NCBI GenBank assembly: GCA_026770025.1
Contig: JAMXDE010000008.1
Span: 2,232,001-2,296,000 of the forward strand
Length of the DNA stretch: 64,000 nt
Source of the DNA: Craspedostauros australis
Taxonomy: Eukaryota > Bacillariophyta > Bacillariophyceae > Mastogloiales > Achnanthaceae
Reading direction: 5' to 3'
Positions 41,041 to 51,223 of the stretch are shown here, in pieces. The notes below the pieces were generated by a model. That model worked only from the letters and a program-made list of their open reading frames with translations, was not told the origin of the DNA and made no database searches. The position numbers were made by a program, and so were the translations under genes. How positions within the stretch are numbered: the stretch's first letter is position 1; each line of letters starts with the position of its first letter.

Positions 41041-42396
41041 TCATCCGTTAAACGCTCTGCGCAATATGATATTCATATCATCTTGCATGCAGGTCTGCAA
41101 GTTCTTCCAAAACTCTGCACCTTGCGATGACAGCTCTTGCAGCCGGGTGCCACCATTTTGTTCATCTCGCAGCAACGACAGCGCTCGCCTCGCAACATCC
41201 GGCCACGTCGTGCCGATGATGGCTGGGACCTGCTTGTAGGTTGCGTGCAAAAACGGCGAATCCAACAGGGCCGGGACGGTTCCCAAGGATAACATCTCTC
41301 CGAGACGGTAGCATTCATCGTTGTTCCCCGATGGATGCAACCCAATCTTGGCGCGCCCGATCTCCTTGACGGCGTATTGGAAGGCGGAGATACCCAGGCG
41401 GAATCCCTTGGTGAATGTGATGGAACAGGACAAATCGTTCTTGCTGCGCTGTTGCCATTGTTGGATTTGCCGTTGCATGGCCAAACGTTTCGGAGTCTGT
41501 CGTCCGCTAAAGCTGCAGTTTGTGGGACGCAACTGGATGGGCCACGGTTGGCTGTGCAGCTCCGCGGAAAAGATGGGATGATCTTCGAGCAGGAACGCCC
41601 AATGGATGCCGTACTTGGGCTGCCGGTCGTTCCCATCCCGCATGAGCTGCGCCTGCTCCCGTTCCGCATTCGCGCCGCATGTGAGATTCCCCAATGCACG
41701 CAGCGGTTGCGTGATGTTCGGTTGTTTGCCGTCGGAAGCAAAGTAGTGCCGCAGGACGTAATCGAATGTGCCGTAGGCGGAGAAGAGCTGATGCGACATG
41801 AATTCATCTGCCATGTGGAACAGACCGAAGCTAGTCTTGGGAAACTTGGCGCGTTGCTGGGAAACGACTTTCTCAATCTCTTCCAATGACTTGTCAAACC
41901 CCCTTGTGACCAGCAGGAAATGCGCATGATCGGCGTTACTCTCGATGAGGCTGGTGAGGTTTTGTGCTGACCGGAAGGATCGATGATGCAACGATACCCA
42001 AGAGGGGAGGTATCGATGTGCGAAGACGCAACGGCCAGGACATGTCCCACCCCAATCGATGGCGACGATCAGACGGCCCGTGTGATGAAGATTGTGAACG
42101 AACTCCAGATGGTTCCTGTTGTTAATGTTGTTGATGTTGTCGATGCTGCTGCTATTGACACTGTTGCTGAAGCTATTGGCACTGTCTCTTCCAGTCATCC
42201 AACTTGTGTCATCTTGGACAAGCGCTGGGAACGAGAGATTCTCATCGAGCTGGCTGGCTATAGTGGCTGTCCAAATCACACAGCACGTCACAGCAACAAT
42301 CAAGATTGCATGATGGAGCCGAAGCCTTGACTTGGTTTTTGGCTGGTTCGTGTTGCCATCCTGACTGACCCACCGTCCTTTCGAAGTGAACTTCAT
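41041..42396 (-). CDS. Type II membrane glycosyltransferase, exostosin/RXYLT1-like
   Basis: The product has 451 residues from the first ATG at 42396 (ACAATGAAG). A short basic cytoplasmic tail is followed by one hydrophobic helix (HAILIVAVTCCVIWTATIA, ~28-47), the topology of Golgi glycosyltransferases. Family-like blocks are SFGLFHMADEFMSHQLFSAY followed by YVLRHYF, and the C-terminal sugar-nucleotide region IGLHPSGNNDECYRLGEMLSLGTVPALLDSP, which resembles the C-terminal domain of GT47/exostosin and RXYLT1 (TMEM5) proteins. NxS/T sites in the lumenal part (NLTS, NITQ, NCSF) fit a secretory location. It likely adds sugars to glycoproteins or matrix polysaccharides; donor and acceptor are unknown. 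Confidence 0.7.
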   Translation of the reverse strand: MKFTSKGRWVSQDGNTNQPKTKSRLRLHHAILIVAVTCCVIWTATIASQLDENLSFPALVQDDTSWMTGRDSANSFSNSVNSSSIDNINNINNRNHLEFVHNLHHTGRLIVAIDWGGTCPGRCVFAHRYLPSWVSLHHRSFRSAQNLTSLIESNADHAHFLLVTRGFDKSLEEIEKVVSQQRAKFPKTSFGLFHMADEFMSHQLFSAYGTFDYVLRHYFASDGKQPNITQPLRALGNLTCGANAEREQAQLMRDGNDRQPKYGIHWAFLLEDHPIFSAELHSQPWPIQLRPTNCSFSGRQTPKRLAMQRQIQQWQQRSKNDLSCSITFTKGFRLGISAFQYAVKEIGRAKIGLHPSGNNDECYRLGEMLSLGTVPALLDSPFLHATYKQVPAIIGTTWPDVARRALSLLRDEQNGGTRLQELSSQGAEFWKNLQTCMQDDMNIILRRAFNG

Positions 42397-43880
42397 TGTG
42401 GTACCATGTACGAGAGAGCACTCGTGCAGCAATCATGTGCATTGGTGCTTGTAGCTCGGAGCAGAATGGTGACCGCATCAGGGGCAGCATCTCCTCGTGC
42501 GTATCATCATTGTGTGAGAGATGCGGTGCAGAGCAGCAGAGTTTGGCAGTACCACGCCATGCCAACGATGGCGTCAAGCGCGTCCAGAAGAGTGGATGCA
42601 ACTCTTGACACAGTGGACTCCTTTTGGAATTTTGTGGTGGTCATTTTTGGCATTGTCCGTTCGTTGTGGTATCTTTTCGAGCTGTGCGACGACAGTTCGC
42701 GCCATCTCCGTGTTGGTGTTGGCGATGTCTCCATTGTGTTGCCCATCAGTGTTGTCATGATCACCACAGAGGGAAGCTTGAGATGGTGACAGCCATGTTC
42801 GTACAATCCAACCCAACTCAACCCAGCGCACTGGTACTTGTGGAATCGCGACAGTGAGAGCAGCACGAGTTGGGAGTATCGCCTCTATTGCGGTCAAAGA
42901 TCATGCTCATGATCGTGCGGTTTCACAAGGCCAAGGACAAAGCAGATTCGCATCGCGTGACGCAGTGGATCAGCTTCTTCCGTGCCACCTCCGCAAAGCC
43001 CCGTTGGATGACGAGAGCAAGCATCAACGTCTGCCACAACGCATCAGCAGCCATGTCATGAACCCCGTCATGGGTTTCACCAGCCTTCGCTCGTCTCCAC
43101 TGTCGATACTGCCATTCGCGTCCAGATCCATCGTTTCGACGCTGTTCTCGCCAATCTTTTCATCATCATACCACCAGAGGAGTCTGCCATGGAGGACTGC
43201 TGTGCGCTTCAGCCCACAGCCCAGTGGCAGCGGCGTTATTGACATTGGCGGCATCGATGTCGATGGCTCGACACCAAAGTACATGGGTGCACCAGAAAAG
43301 ACTCCCACTGATATCACCGATTACCACGAAGCCTTTTGGACTCGTCAATTAATTGCAAGACGAAAAAGCCGAACAACGCAGCTCCCAAGAAGTTGATGAA
43401 CGAGAAGGTCGCCATCCCGGACGATCCTTATGGCAATTACTCAGACATTTTGCTGCATGGAAGAGAGAAAGTCATATCGAATATCTAAATGTAATATTAT
43501 TATCTTTATGCAATATGTACGTGTTTGTATGTGTACTTGTGTTGGGTGTGCCATGGGTCGACTGATTGCTGAGAGGTTGTGGCACTATTGATTGATGCGC
43601 TCATCCAATCGAATCTTCACATCGATGGCTCTCCTGTTGTCTTTTGAGCGCGTTGTGTCGTGATGCACCAATGTGGCTCTCCTATCAGCTCGGGTTGTTC
43701 TCTACGAGTATGTGACTGGTGTGGCAATGTTGGCTTCGAATGATCGTGCTGTGGCAATCGGATTCCCCCTTGTTGCCGGGTTGCTGTGCACTCACTCCTT
43801 GCTGCATTCAATCATTGCATCCTCCTATTTCTCTGCACTTGTTGGCCCATTCACGCATTCATTCACTCATTGCTCATTGC
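42397..43880. other. Region with a possible unresolved small gene
   Basis: The plus frame 43062-43396 begins MNPVMGFTSLRSSPLSILPF and continues with a basic, Ser-rich stretch like a mitochondrial presequence. A different frame just downstream (43390-43488) reads KKLMNEKVAIPDDPYGNYSDILLHG before a stop, as if a missed intron or frameshift joined them. No family was recognised and no clean splice pair was found. The rest appears non-coding. Confidence 0.3.
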
Positions 43881-44813
43881 TCATTGGTATTCAAATACGA
43901 TGGGCAGGACGTCCAGCACTCGTTGCCTGGTCTTTGTGGTGTTCTGAAGGATAGCCAATGTCGACACGAAGGTCGCATGGCTGCATCTCGAACAGAAATC
44001 TTTGTACTTGGAAGCGATGTTGTGATCGTTGTTGATTGTTGTTGACGTGATGGTTGTAGCAGGATTCTGGCCTGTTGTCACCGCCGCTGTCCGTTGCTCA
44101 CGATCGGAGCTATCCTCCGAACACTGCTCCTCCAATACCAATGCCTGGGCTGTGAGTTTATGGAGAGTCCGCTGCAGTGCGTACAGCTGAGGCACGATCG
44201 ATTCTTGATCGATCTCATCCGCTGCCTCTCCATTCCGAATCTTTCGCAATGTCTGCTGTTCTTGCTGTCGCAAACGCTTGAGTTCCGAGCTGTGGTACCA
44301 CACCTGCCGCTTGGTTTGGCTTGGAATGTCTCTTCTGTTTGGAACAACAGCAAGTATATCGGGCTCATCGCAGAACGATACCGTTCGTCTCTGCTGCCTA
44401 CGTGGCTGTGGCCGTTCTTGTGATCGTTCTTGTTGCTGTTCCTGCGGTCGATGATGATAGTCACCGTCGCTGTGATGTTCGGCTGCTCCGGATGCTTGCG
44501 CAGTCGATCGCTTGCAGCCGTCGTCGATGTGGATGACCTCAAAGCTGGATTCTCCAAGGTCGTACAAACAACTGCTGTCGGTGCTGTCAAACGTCGTCGG
44601 ACGGATGATGGTCACAAGACCGCCGGGGCCGTAGTTCGTCCAGTCTGCTGGTGCCATTGTTGTTGCTGCTGTTGCTGCTGTTGCTGCCGCTGTTGTTGCT
44701 GGGGATGGCGTTCTTGGTGCCGATGACGGTGCTGATTGTGATACTATTGCCGTCGTTTGTGAGAGTTGTCGAGGTTGCTGGATGATGTGGCTATCGATGT
44801 TGCTGATTGCCAT
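43881..44813 (-). CDS. Diatom-type protein of unknown function with a VWYHSSELKRLRQQ motif
   Basis: The product has 310 residues from the ATG at 44813 (MAISNIDSHIIQQ). The frame is open much further upstream, but that part is low-complexity. The first ~60 residues are Ser/Ala/Thr-rich. A conserved-looking block at ~145-190 reads RRTVSFCDEPDILAVVP, then RQVWYHSSELKRLRQQEQQTLRKI; a VSF..., then (V)WY..xE/Dxxx(I/L)R motif of this sort recurs in many diatom proteins of unknown function. A Gln/Arg-rich segment precedes it. No catalytic motif is seen. Confidence 0.6.
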   Translation of the reverse strand: MAISNIDSHIIQQPRQLSQTTAIVSQSAPSSAPRTPSPATTAAATAATAATTMAPADWTNYGPGGLVTIIRPTTFDSTDSSCLYDLGESSFEVIHIDDGCKRSTAQASGAAEHHSDGDYHHRPQEQQQERSQERPQPRRQQRRTVSFCDEPDILAVVPNRRDIPSQTKRQVWYHSSELKRLRQQEQQTLRKIRNGEAADEIDQESIVPQLYALQRTLHKLTAQALVLEEQCSEDSSDREQRTAAVTTGQNPATTITSTTINNDHNIASKYKDFCSRCSHATFVSTLAILQNTTKTRQRVLDVLPIVFEYQ

Positions 44814-46883
44814 GCCGTGAACACTTGCACAGGAACCAACACACAAATCGGGATGGAATGAGGTTGAGCCCGATGAGAGCTGCAACGATGATGTGATTGG
44901 ATGGAGTAGTAGTATGTGGCTGCGATTGTGTGGGAGATGAAGTTGATGCGGCTTTTGCTTTTGTGAATTGTGCCTCTCTGTTCCAAGACTTGCTTCTCTC
45001 TTGATCCCGTCAAACTTGTCGTTGGCGTGATGGGTGCCAATCCCAACGACTTTGCGTCGGTTCTTGGTTGTCCTTCGTTGCTGGTGTGTGGTCTTTGGTT
45101 GACTGGCCATTTGTCGTGCATTCTCCTCTCTCTCTCTGTGTTTCTTGGTCGTTGCCTCTCGCCACTTGTGGTTTGCACTGCGTTGCTTTCGTTGGATGCC
45201 CGCCTCGATCGGCAGAAGAGGCGATCTTCCGTGTTGGTGCCCAATCAGCGCGAACAAATTGTCTCAATCAGGCTGTTGAGCAGTTGTTACGTGCACGACC
45301 TTTTCGAAATCGTTCGCATCGTGTGCGCTTTGTGGCGGCTGTACACTCACTATGGCAACTTATTTAGGAAGCACGACACATTCCATCCGATAGTGTGACA
45401 AGATGGCACTTATTGGGACCATGTGTTTCTCTGATTTGAAATAGTCCGACCCGCGCATTTTGCTATCGACGTGAAACTCCAACGGTAACGGCATCCACTC
45501 ACGTTTCTGTCCAGGAACTGTTCACACGAAAACGTCATGGCCAAACATCACAACGCCACAAAACCGATCACGACGAAAGATGAACCTCGCCCAAAACCGA
45601 CTTTTACCATGACAGACAGCACCACGCACCGTTCCGAGTTGTAGCTCGTAGTTTGCACGTGCCATGTCACCATAATGGATTGTGTCTGGCACAATATAGT
45701 ACATCGAGCAGCAATCTGTTGAGGTTCATTTTCTGGAGAGCAATCGTCATATGTACGATTAAATCATGGCGAGAGACGTAATGAGGGCCATCTGTCAATA
45801 CGTACCATGGGGAGCGGAGGACGATACCCATCATGCAAATAGTAGAGTTGAGCGAGTTGAGCGAGTCGCTTCGGTGGATCTGTAAAATTGTGAACATCCA
45901 TCGAAGTCCTCTACTCCAACTCATTTCTGAGTGACACGATGTGTGGCCAGAGTGGAGTAGCACATGGCAACAACTCCAACTCCATCGAAAAAGAACATCA
46001 AGCAACAAGGCACCTGCAAGTTTGGCGAAACCGATCGCCAAGGTTGGCTCGTACATGTTTTATGGTCGGATGAGTATGAAGTTGAAGGAATGTGAACGAT
46101 ACAGTCTGCGTCTGCAACCATGACAGCTCTCTGTCTGTCTCTCTCTCTCTATCTCTTGGGGGACCATGTAATGAAGACAGAGCAGGAGGGATCGTGCACG
46201 TACTATCATACAATCTTGTAATCGTCGCTCGTAAGCTCCTTTCTAGGATGGTCGAGATGAAAAGTTGGCGTGTGTGGTGTGTTCTTGTGTGGAAGAGAAC
46301 ATGTTTAGTCGATGGAATCAAATAGTTCATTCGTGGACGAAAGGGTATCCAAATCCAAAGCGACAAGGTCACAACTCCTCTCCGAAATGAGAAAGAGGCG
46401 AAAACATCTCGGTGTCTCGGGTCACAACCTCTTTGATTCCGAATTGAAATCTTGTTCCTTCCGCACAGAAAGGACCTCTCGCAACCTGCCCAGTCTCCGC
46501 GACCCCCATCCGCACTGTCCGCAGAAGATCCCCTGGCACCCACAGAACCCGCAAGACCAATCACACCACACCCCACCTACGACCTAGTCTGGCTGCCCTC
46601 AAAGCCGCCTCTCGAACGAATCATAGATCGCTTGCCCATCACCTTCGTCAAGACAGCTGCAAGGTTGCTTTGCCTGCCAGTTCTCCCCTTCCTCTTGACA
46701 TTCGCGTCTGTGATCACCGGTCACACCAAGACGACCGTGTCAGAGCTGTCACCATTCTCCTCTTCCCGACACCAGTTTGAGCACTTGTACTGTCCAGCCA
46801 ACGCGACTGATACTCTCCTTAGCGCACCTTTCCTGATTGCGCAATCCAACACATCAATCAACAGCAACTTCTGCAAGGCCAAC
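44814..46883. other. Intergenic region with divergent promoters
   Basis: About 2 kb lie between the minus-strand unknown gene and the plus-strand transglutaminase-like gene. The frame upstream of 46884 stays open to 46452 without an ATG and includes a hydrophobic stretch (LLCLPVLPFLLTFASVI), so an additional 5' exon is possible but not shown. Confidence 0.4.
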
Positions 46884-48902
46884 ATGCCGTCACCATGGAT
46901 CACCAATTCGGACGTCTTCCACGATGAATCCGTAGAGTTCACCGTCGATGAGATGAAAGAGCTTCGCGACAACTATCGCGAAACCTGCAAGACGGTGGCT
47001 GACTCCATTCCGTCCGAAGATCGTGATGGCATCCGCCAAATCCTGGACGAATACTCCAAAGTACTGGCTGAGCGCCATGCGGCGAATCACCAATTCGGAG
47101 GCTACTGGAGATTCAACCCCAACGGAACGCATGAAGAACGGGTTGTCTTCGAGAAGCAGGTTCACGCCCTGGACAAGAAGCTGAAGGATATGGACGCCAC
47201 GTTGGCTACGGACTTTGAGCCGTACCTCCAGAACTATCCACCTGTCTTGATGGAATGCGAGAATGAGCTCCTCGTGGCCACCGTCATCCACGAGATAGGC
47301 GGCATCGAGCAAATCAAGAAGGATCTCGCGAGCGAAATCAAGATCAACGACAACGACAACGACGAGGATCTCCAGAAGAAGCAAGAGCAGCAGGAGCAGC
47401 TCGTCACAGAAGGTGATATGCGAAATCTCCATGCCCTCTTCCAGAACCAGGCCCTGCTGAAGGAGATGATTCTGCAAGGCGGACCCCGAGGCGGCAAGTG
47501 GCACATCACCCTTCGAATCTATCTCAAGCTCATCGAGATGCTCTCGGAAGATGATCCGTACTATCCTTCCCATTCGCGCGTGGCGATGGCCGTGGCCTTG
47601 GAATTTGCGATGCCCATTCGAATCTTCGACACGGAAATTGCCATCGATCCAGTCGAGCGTTTCCAGGACTACACCGATGCGCACAAGAGAGGCGACCTTG
47701 ATCCTTCCTTCAGCTACTTCACCACGTTTGAGTACCGCCATGTCATCAACACGATCGCGAGCAAGGAAGACCTGCAGTGGGGGCGTGAGTTGCTCTACAG
47801 GTACCGACCAGGCTACGTCTGCAAAGACGAGCACTTTCGCTACACGAAGGCATCCAAGTCGGATCTCATCTATCGAAGGCCGGTGTACACTCAGACGCCC
47901 AACACATTCAAGCATCTCATTGGCGTTGGTGGCCAGTGCGGGGCGAAGGCTTGGTTCGGGCGTTTCATTAGCCGCGCGAACGGCATCCCAGTCTGGGGCT
48001 GCAAGCAGCCTGGACATGCTGCGATGACGCACTGGAGCGGCGCGCAAGGCTGGGTGGTGTGCCTCGGGGACTGGAATTTCAGCGTCTGCCGCTGGCTCGG
48101 TGTCAATGGCGTCGACTTCGCCGACGACGTCAACTCGCGAGCGTGGGCCTGGAATGACGAAGATGCGTTGCAGGAGTACTACCAAAAGAAAGTGCTTGCG
48201 AGGTGCATGTCACGAGTGCTCGAGGAGCAGTACACGAGCAACAGGTTTGGCTTCTATCACATCGGTAGGTTTTGGACAACAGTCTTCAACATCCAGTGCA
48301 AGCTCTTGGGCACCAAGGCCACGGTTGTGGACGGCGATCACATCCGCGATGCGGAGCATCCCAAGTGCCAGCAGCAGATGAATCCAGCGGACATCGCGAA
48401 GACGAAGTTCGAGATCCTGCATGAGCAGATCACGCCGCCTCCAGGTGTCGACAAGAACGAGCAGACGACAAAGACCGACGAGAATGGCTGCATCTGGATG
48501 GCTCCTGCCTCGTGCAAACAGGACGGATTCTGCTGCAAGGAGATCTGCTATCCATTCTTCGACGAAGCCACGCAGGAGGTGCAAATCACCATGCTGCGAG
48601 ACCAATCGTTCATCGTGAAGGATCTCCCGAAGGAGGACATGACACACGAGAAGGGCTACTCCATCACCTTCCTGATTTGCAATATCAACATCGAGCAACG
48701 CGACTTGATCATTGAGGTTGACGGCGAAGAGTGCATCCGGATGGAGATCCCGTACACCGTTGGGGAGTACCAGTGGACGGATCCGCAGCCACTCCCAACT
48801 GAGCTGGGCGAAGGTGTCATGAAGATGACCCGCGGGAAGGGCGACTTTCCTGGCAAACCAGGTCTGACTTTCAAGTTCATGAAGTTGGTTCCCAACGAGT
48901 GA
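46884..48902 (+). CDS. Transglutaminase-like (papain-fold) protein
   Basis: The product has 672 residues from the first ATG at 46884. A helical N-terminal half includes a Lys/Gln/Glu coiled-coil-like segment around residues 155-180. The central segment has the transglutaminase-like triad order: Cys352 in GVGGQCGAKAWFGRF, His378 in KQPGHAAMTHW and Asp396 in VVCLGDWNF. The spacing (26 and 18 residues) and the surrounding Gly/Trp residues fit a Cys-His-Asp papain-like fold. The remaining ~270 residues, rich in Cys (QDGFCCKEICYPFF), look like a beta-rich C-terminal domain. It could act as a protease, amidase or cross-linking enzyme; substrate and location are unknown, and no signal peptide follows this ATG. 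Confidence 0.6.
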   Translation: MPSPWITNSDVFHDESVEFTVDEMKELRDNYRETCKTVADSIPSEDRDGIRQILDEYSKVLAERHAANHQFGGYWRFNPNGTHEERVVFEKQVHALDKKLKDMDATLATDFEPYLQNYPPVLMECENELLVATVIHEIGGIEQIKKDLASEIKINDNDNDEDLQKKQEQQEQLVTEGDMRNLHALFQNQALLKEMILQGGPRGGKWHITLRIYLKLIEMLSEDDPYYPSHSRVAMAVALEFAMPIRIFDTEIAIDPVERFQDYTDAHKRGDLDPSFSYFTTFEYRHVINTIASKEDLQWGRELLYRYRPGYVCKDEHFRYTKASKSDLIYRRPVYTQTPNTFKHLIGVGGQCGAKAWFGRFISRANGIPVWGCKQPGHAAMTHWSGAQGWVVCLGDWNFSVCRWLGVNGVDFADDVNSRAWAWNDEDALQEYYQKKVLARCMSRVLEEQYTSNRFGFYHIGRFWTTVFNIQCKLLGTKATVVDGDHIRDAEHPKCQQQMNPADIAKTKFEILHEQITPPPGVDKNEQTTKTDENGCIWMAPASCKQDGFCCKEICYPFFDEATQEVQITMLRDQSFIVKDLPKEDMTHEKGYSITFLICNINIEQRDLIIEVDGEECIRMEIPYTVGEYQWTDPQPLPTELGEGVMKMTRGKGDFPGKPGLTFKFMKLVPNE

Positions 48903-49202
48903 GATTGCTGGTGCAATGAAGCATACCTAGATGAGGGCTGTACGAGCCAGATATACGAACGAGCAGAGAGACCAAACGAGCGCGGAAAAATAAAATAGTA
49001 CTATACTCCAGTCCAAAGTTACGCAGAAAAGAATACTCAACATCATGGTAGTCTTGCACATTGCACATTGCTTGCACATACGCACTCACAGCGCGTTGCA
49101 GAATAGGCTCCATGTACTATTACTCGTGCATAACATATTCGTGTTCTATGTATGAGGATGTACCTACTCTCCTTATACAATAGTTCAACGAACCTACCTA
49201 CT
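48903..49202. other. 3' gap between convergent genes
   Basis: About 300 bases between the stop codons of the transglutaminase-like gene and the LPA1 gene are AT-rich, with no coding sequence. Confidence 0.6.
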
Positions 49203-50324
49203 CTATGGACCACCGTAACGCTCGGAATCGCCTGGCATGCCAAATCGGCTGCCGTCCATCACCTCCATGGTGGCAATGAGCTCACCCCACGGTGGAAGAC
49301 CCGTCGCCCGCCGGAGGATGCGGCCATTCTTCTTGACCGTCAGCGTGATGCCTTTCTCCAGCACGTTAAAGCCTTGCCCGTCGGCAGTTTCGACCTCGCT
49401 CTCAATGTACTCCGACCAGAATCGTGCACCCTTGGGAAAGGCGACGACAGGATCGGCACGTGAGATGTCAAAGTTGCGATCATCATCCGACGCCGGCTCG
49501 ACCTGCTCATTCCAAAACTGCTTGGTGGCGTCCTCCGTGACGGATGCTCCATCGGCGTTGAGCAGGAGCGGAACGACGACGACATCGCTCTGCACCAGGC
49601 TCTCCGCGAAGCTGTTCTCATCGGCGAGCTGGTCCGACGTCAGCGACAGCGCCAACCGCCGGATGTAGTCCTTGCCACCGGCGCAGATGAGCACGCGCGA
49701 TTTGCGGCGGTACTGCTTGAGCTCCACCATCATGCGCTTCTCCGACGCGGCCGGTTCCACAACCAACGAAGCCAGCTTGCCACCGCGTGCGATGCGCTCC
49801 AGGTTGGCCTGTCCCGCCTGGTAATCACGGTAGGCCAGCACGCCGCAGACGATCGCTGCGCCGATGTTGATGGCATCATTCGTCAAGGCCTCTTGCAGCG
49901 GCGGCGCATCGGAGTAGCCACCCACCGCCGCCTTGACCGTGCTGAGGGCGGAGAAGTAGAGCGCCGTCAGCGCCGAACCGGTGGATCCAGCAAAGAAGAG
50001 GAAGCGGACCTTGCGGAAGGGAGACTCCACCTCTTCGCGCAGACGCTGCTTGACGGTGTAGCCACCGAAGGTCTCCTGGGACAGGAATTGGTCATTGGAG
50101 GTTGGGGTGGGAGGTGGGTTGGTGGCCGTGTTGGTGGATGACGACGACGATGTCACCACGGTGGCAACCGCATCACCGTCTTTGTCGTTGGATGGCGACG
50201 ATTCTCGCAGCAGCACAGCGTCTGCAGATGCCCTGCTGCTGTGAATGGGGCGAGCGACGAACGCTGATCCGGTCTGTGCCAACGCCACTCCGACGACCAA
50301 CGCGAGACTGTTGCCGAGCTTCAT
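49203..50324 (-). CDS. LPA1/REP27-like photosystem II assembly protein, plastid-targeted
   Basis: The product has 373 residues from the ATG at 50324. The N-terminus MKLGNSLALVVGVALAQTGSAFVARP is a signal peptide ending in SAF, then an Arg/Ser-rich transit stretch, the bipartite presequence of diatom plastid proteins. The core SPFRKVRFLFFAGSTGSALT, followed by NIGAAIVCGVLAYRDYQAG, matches the two-helix domain (PF11998) of plant LPA1 and Chlamydomonas REP27, thylakoid proteins needed for D1 synthesis and PSII repair. The remaining ~200 residues contain a segment LKQYRRKSRVLICAGGKDYIRRL and end near GGP. Plant LPA1 carries TPRs N-terminally; none is seen here. It is divergent from the ubiquitin protease gene. 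Confidence 0.85.
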   Translation of the reverse strand: MKLGNSLALVVGVALAQTGSAFVARPIHSSRASADAVLLRESSPSNDKDGDAVATVVTSSSSSTNTATNPPPTPTSNDQFLSQETFGGYTVKQRLREEVESPFRKVRFLFFAGSTGSALTALYFSALSTVKAAVGGYSDAPPLQEALTNDAINIGAAIVCGVLAYRDYQAGQANLERIARGGKLASLVVEPAASEKRMMVELKQYRRKSRVLICAGGKDYIRRLALSLTSDQLADENSFAESLVQSDVVVVPLLLNADGASVTEDATKQFWNEQVEPASDDDRNFDISRADPVVAFPKGARFWSEYIESEVETADGQGFNVLEKGITLTVKKNGRILRRATGLPPWGELIATMEVMDGSRFGMPGDSERYGGP

Positions 50325-50983
50325 GATTGTTCGTTTGTTCAACGCAGATTCATACAAAATCAAAACACACAATCTCTCTCTCTCTTGATTGTATAATGGA
50401 ATAGTTGGGTTGGATTATGGCATGCCAGTACGACGATTAGTAGAGACACATTCGCAAACATTGACACCCACCAGCAGCACCCACGGTGGTCAGCGAAGGT
50501 TGCAATGCCTGTCACAATCTTTTTTCTGCGTTGTTGTTCTGCAAGGAAGATTGCGAGTTGTTTTGGTTGTCACGGATTCGCTGAACAATTGATGACGTCA
50601 ACTCGGCTGAATCGATTTGCGTTCTTTTTTACTTGATCCACATAGTACAGTATACCTGGTGTCAGTACTACATACATTGTATATTTAAGGTTGCAAGTAT
50701 CGAGACTTCTCGCGCGGAGTGTCGCCCTGCGACATTCGGATTCAAAAAATTGTCCCAGGCACGAGATTCGGCTTCGCCATGGTCTGTGCGTAACGGAGTC
50801 GGACACGACAAGACGACAAAATTGTTGGCAACGACATCATTTCGCGCCAACAATCGGACAGCCGACTGGAGATCAAGAAGGAGTTGTTCGTCGAATACGA
50901 TCGACTGGTGCAGGCGCCAAGACTTCTTCCTTGGCAAGACGTTCTCCGATGGAGACTCTCTTGGGGTTGCATCCGTGCTCTCA

Positions 50984-51017
<34 letters not shown>

Positions 51018-51223
51018 ATTGTTGTGTTTGTCGGTGCAAGTCCCACCAAGATCAAAGTGCAGTGAAGGATTATACGACCTGCCCTACTTTCTGCAGAGAG
51101 ACCTATCACACAAACACACAGAGACACTCACAAACACACACACAAACACAGACGACTCCGCGAGCATCCCACTCCACAGTGCCAACACAGAACGGTTCAA
51201 TCGCAGCCTGACGAGCAAGAACG
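50325..51223. other. Divergent promoter region with TTG microsatellite
   Basis: About 900 bases separate the LPA1-like gene (minus) from the ubiquitin protease gene (plus). A (TTG)n tract lies at 50987-51019, and the last 110 bases are CA-rich (ACAAACACACA), a likely 5' leader. No gene was found. Confidence 0.55.

Noticed and set aside
43024..43317. EF-hand-like DLDANGSIDSGD on the minus strand
   Set aside because: Only one imperfect loop is present, with no flanking EF-hand helices or partner loop, and the frame is short; chance resemblance is more likely.
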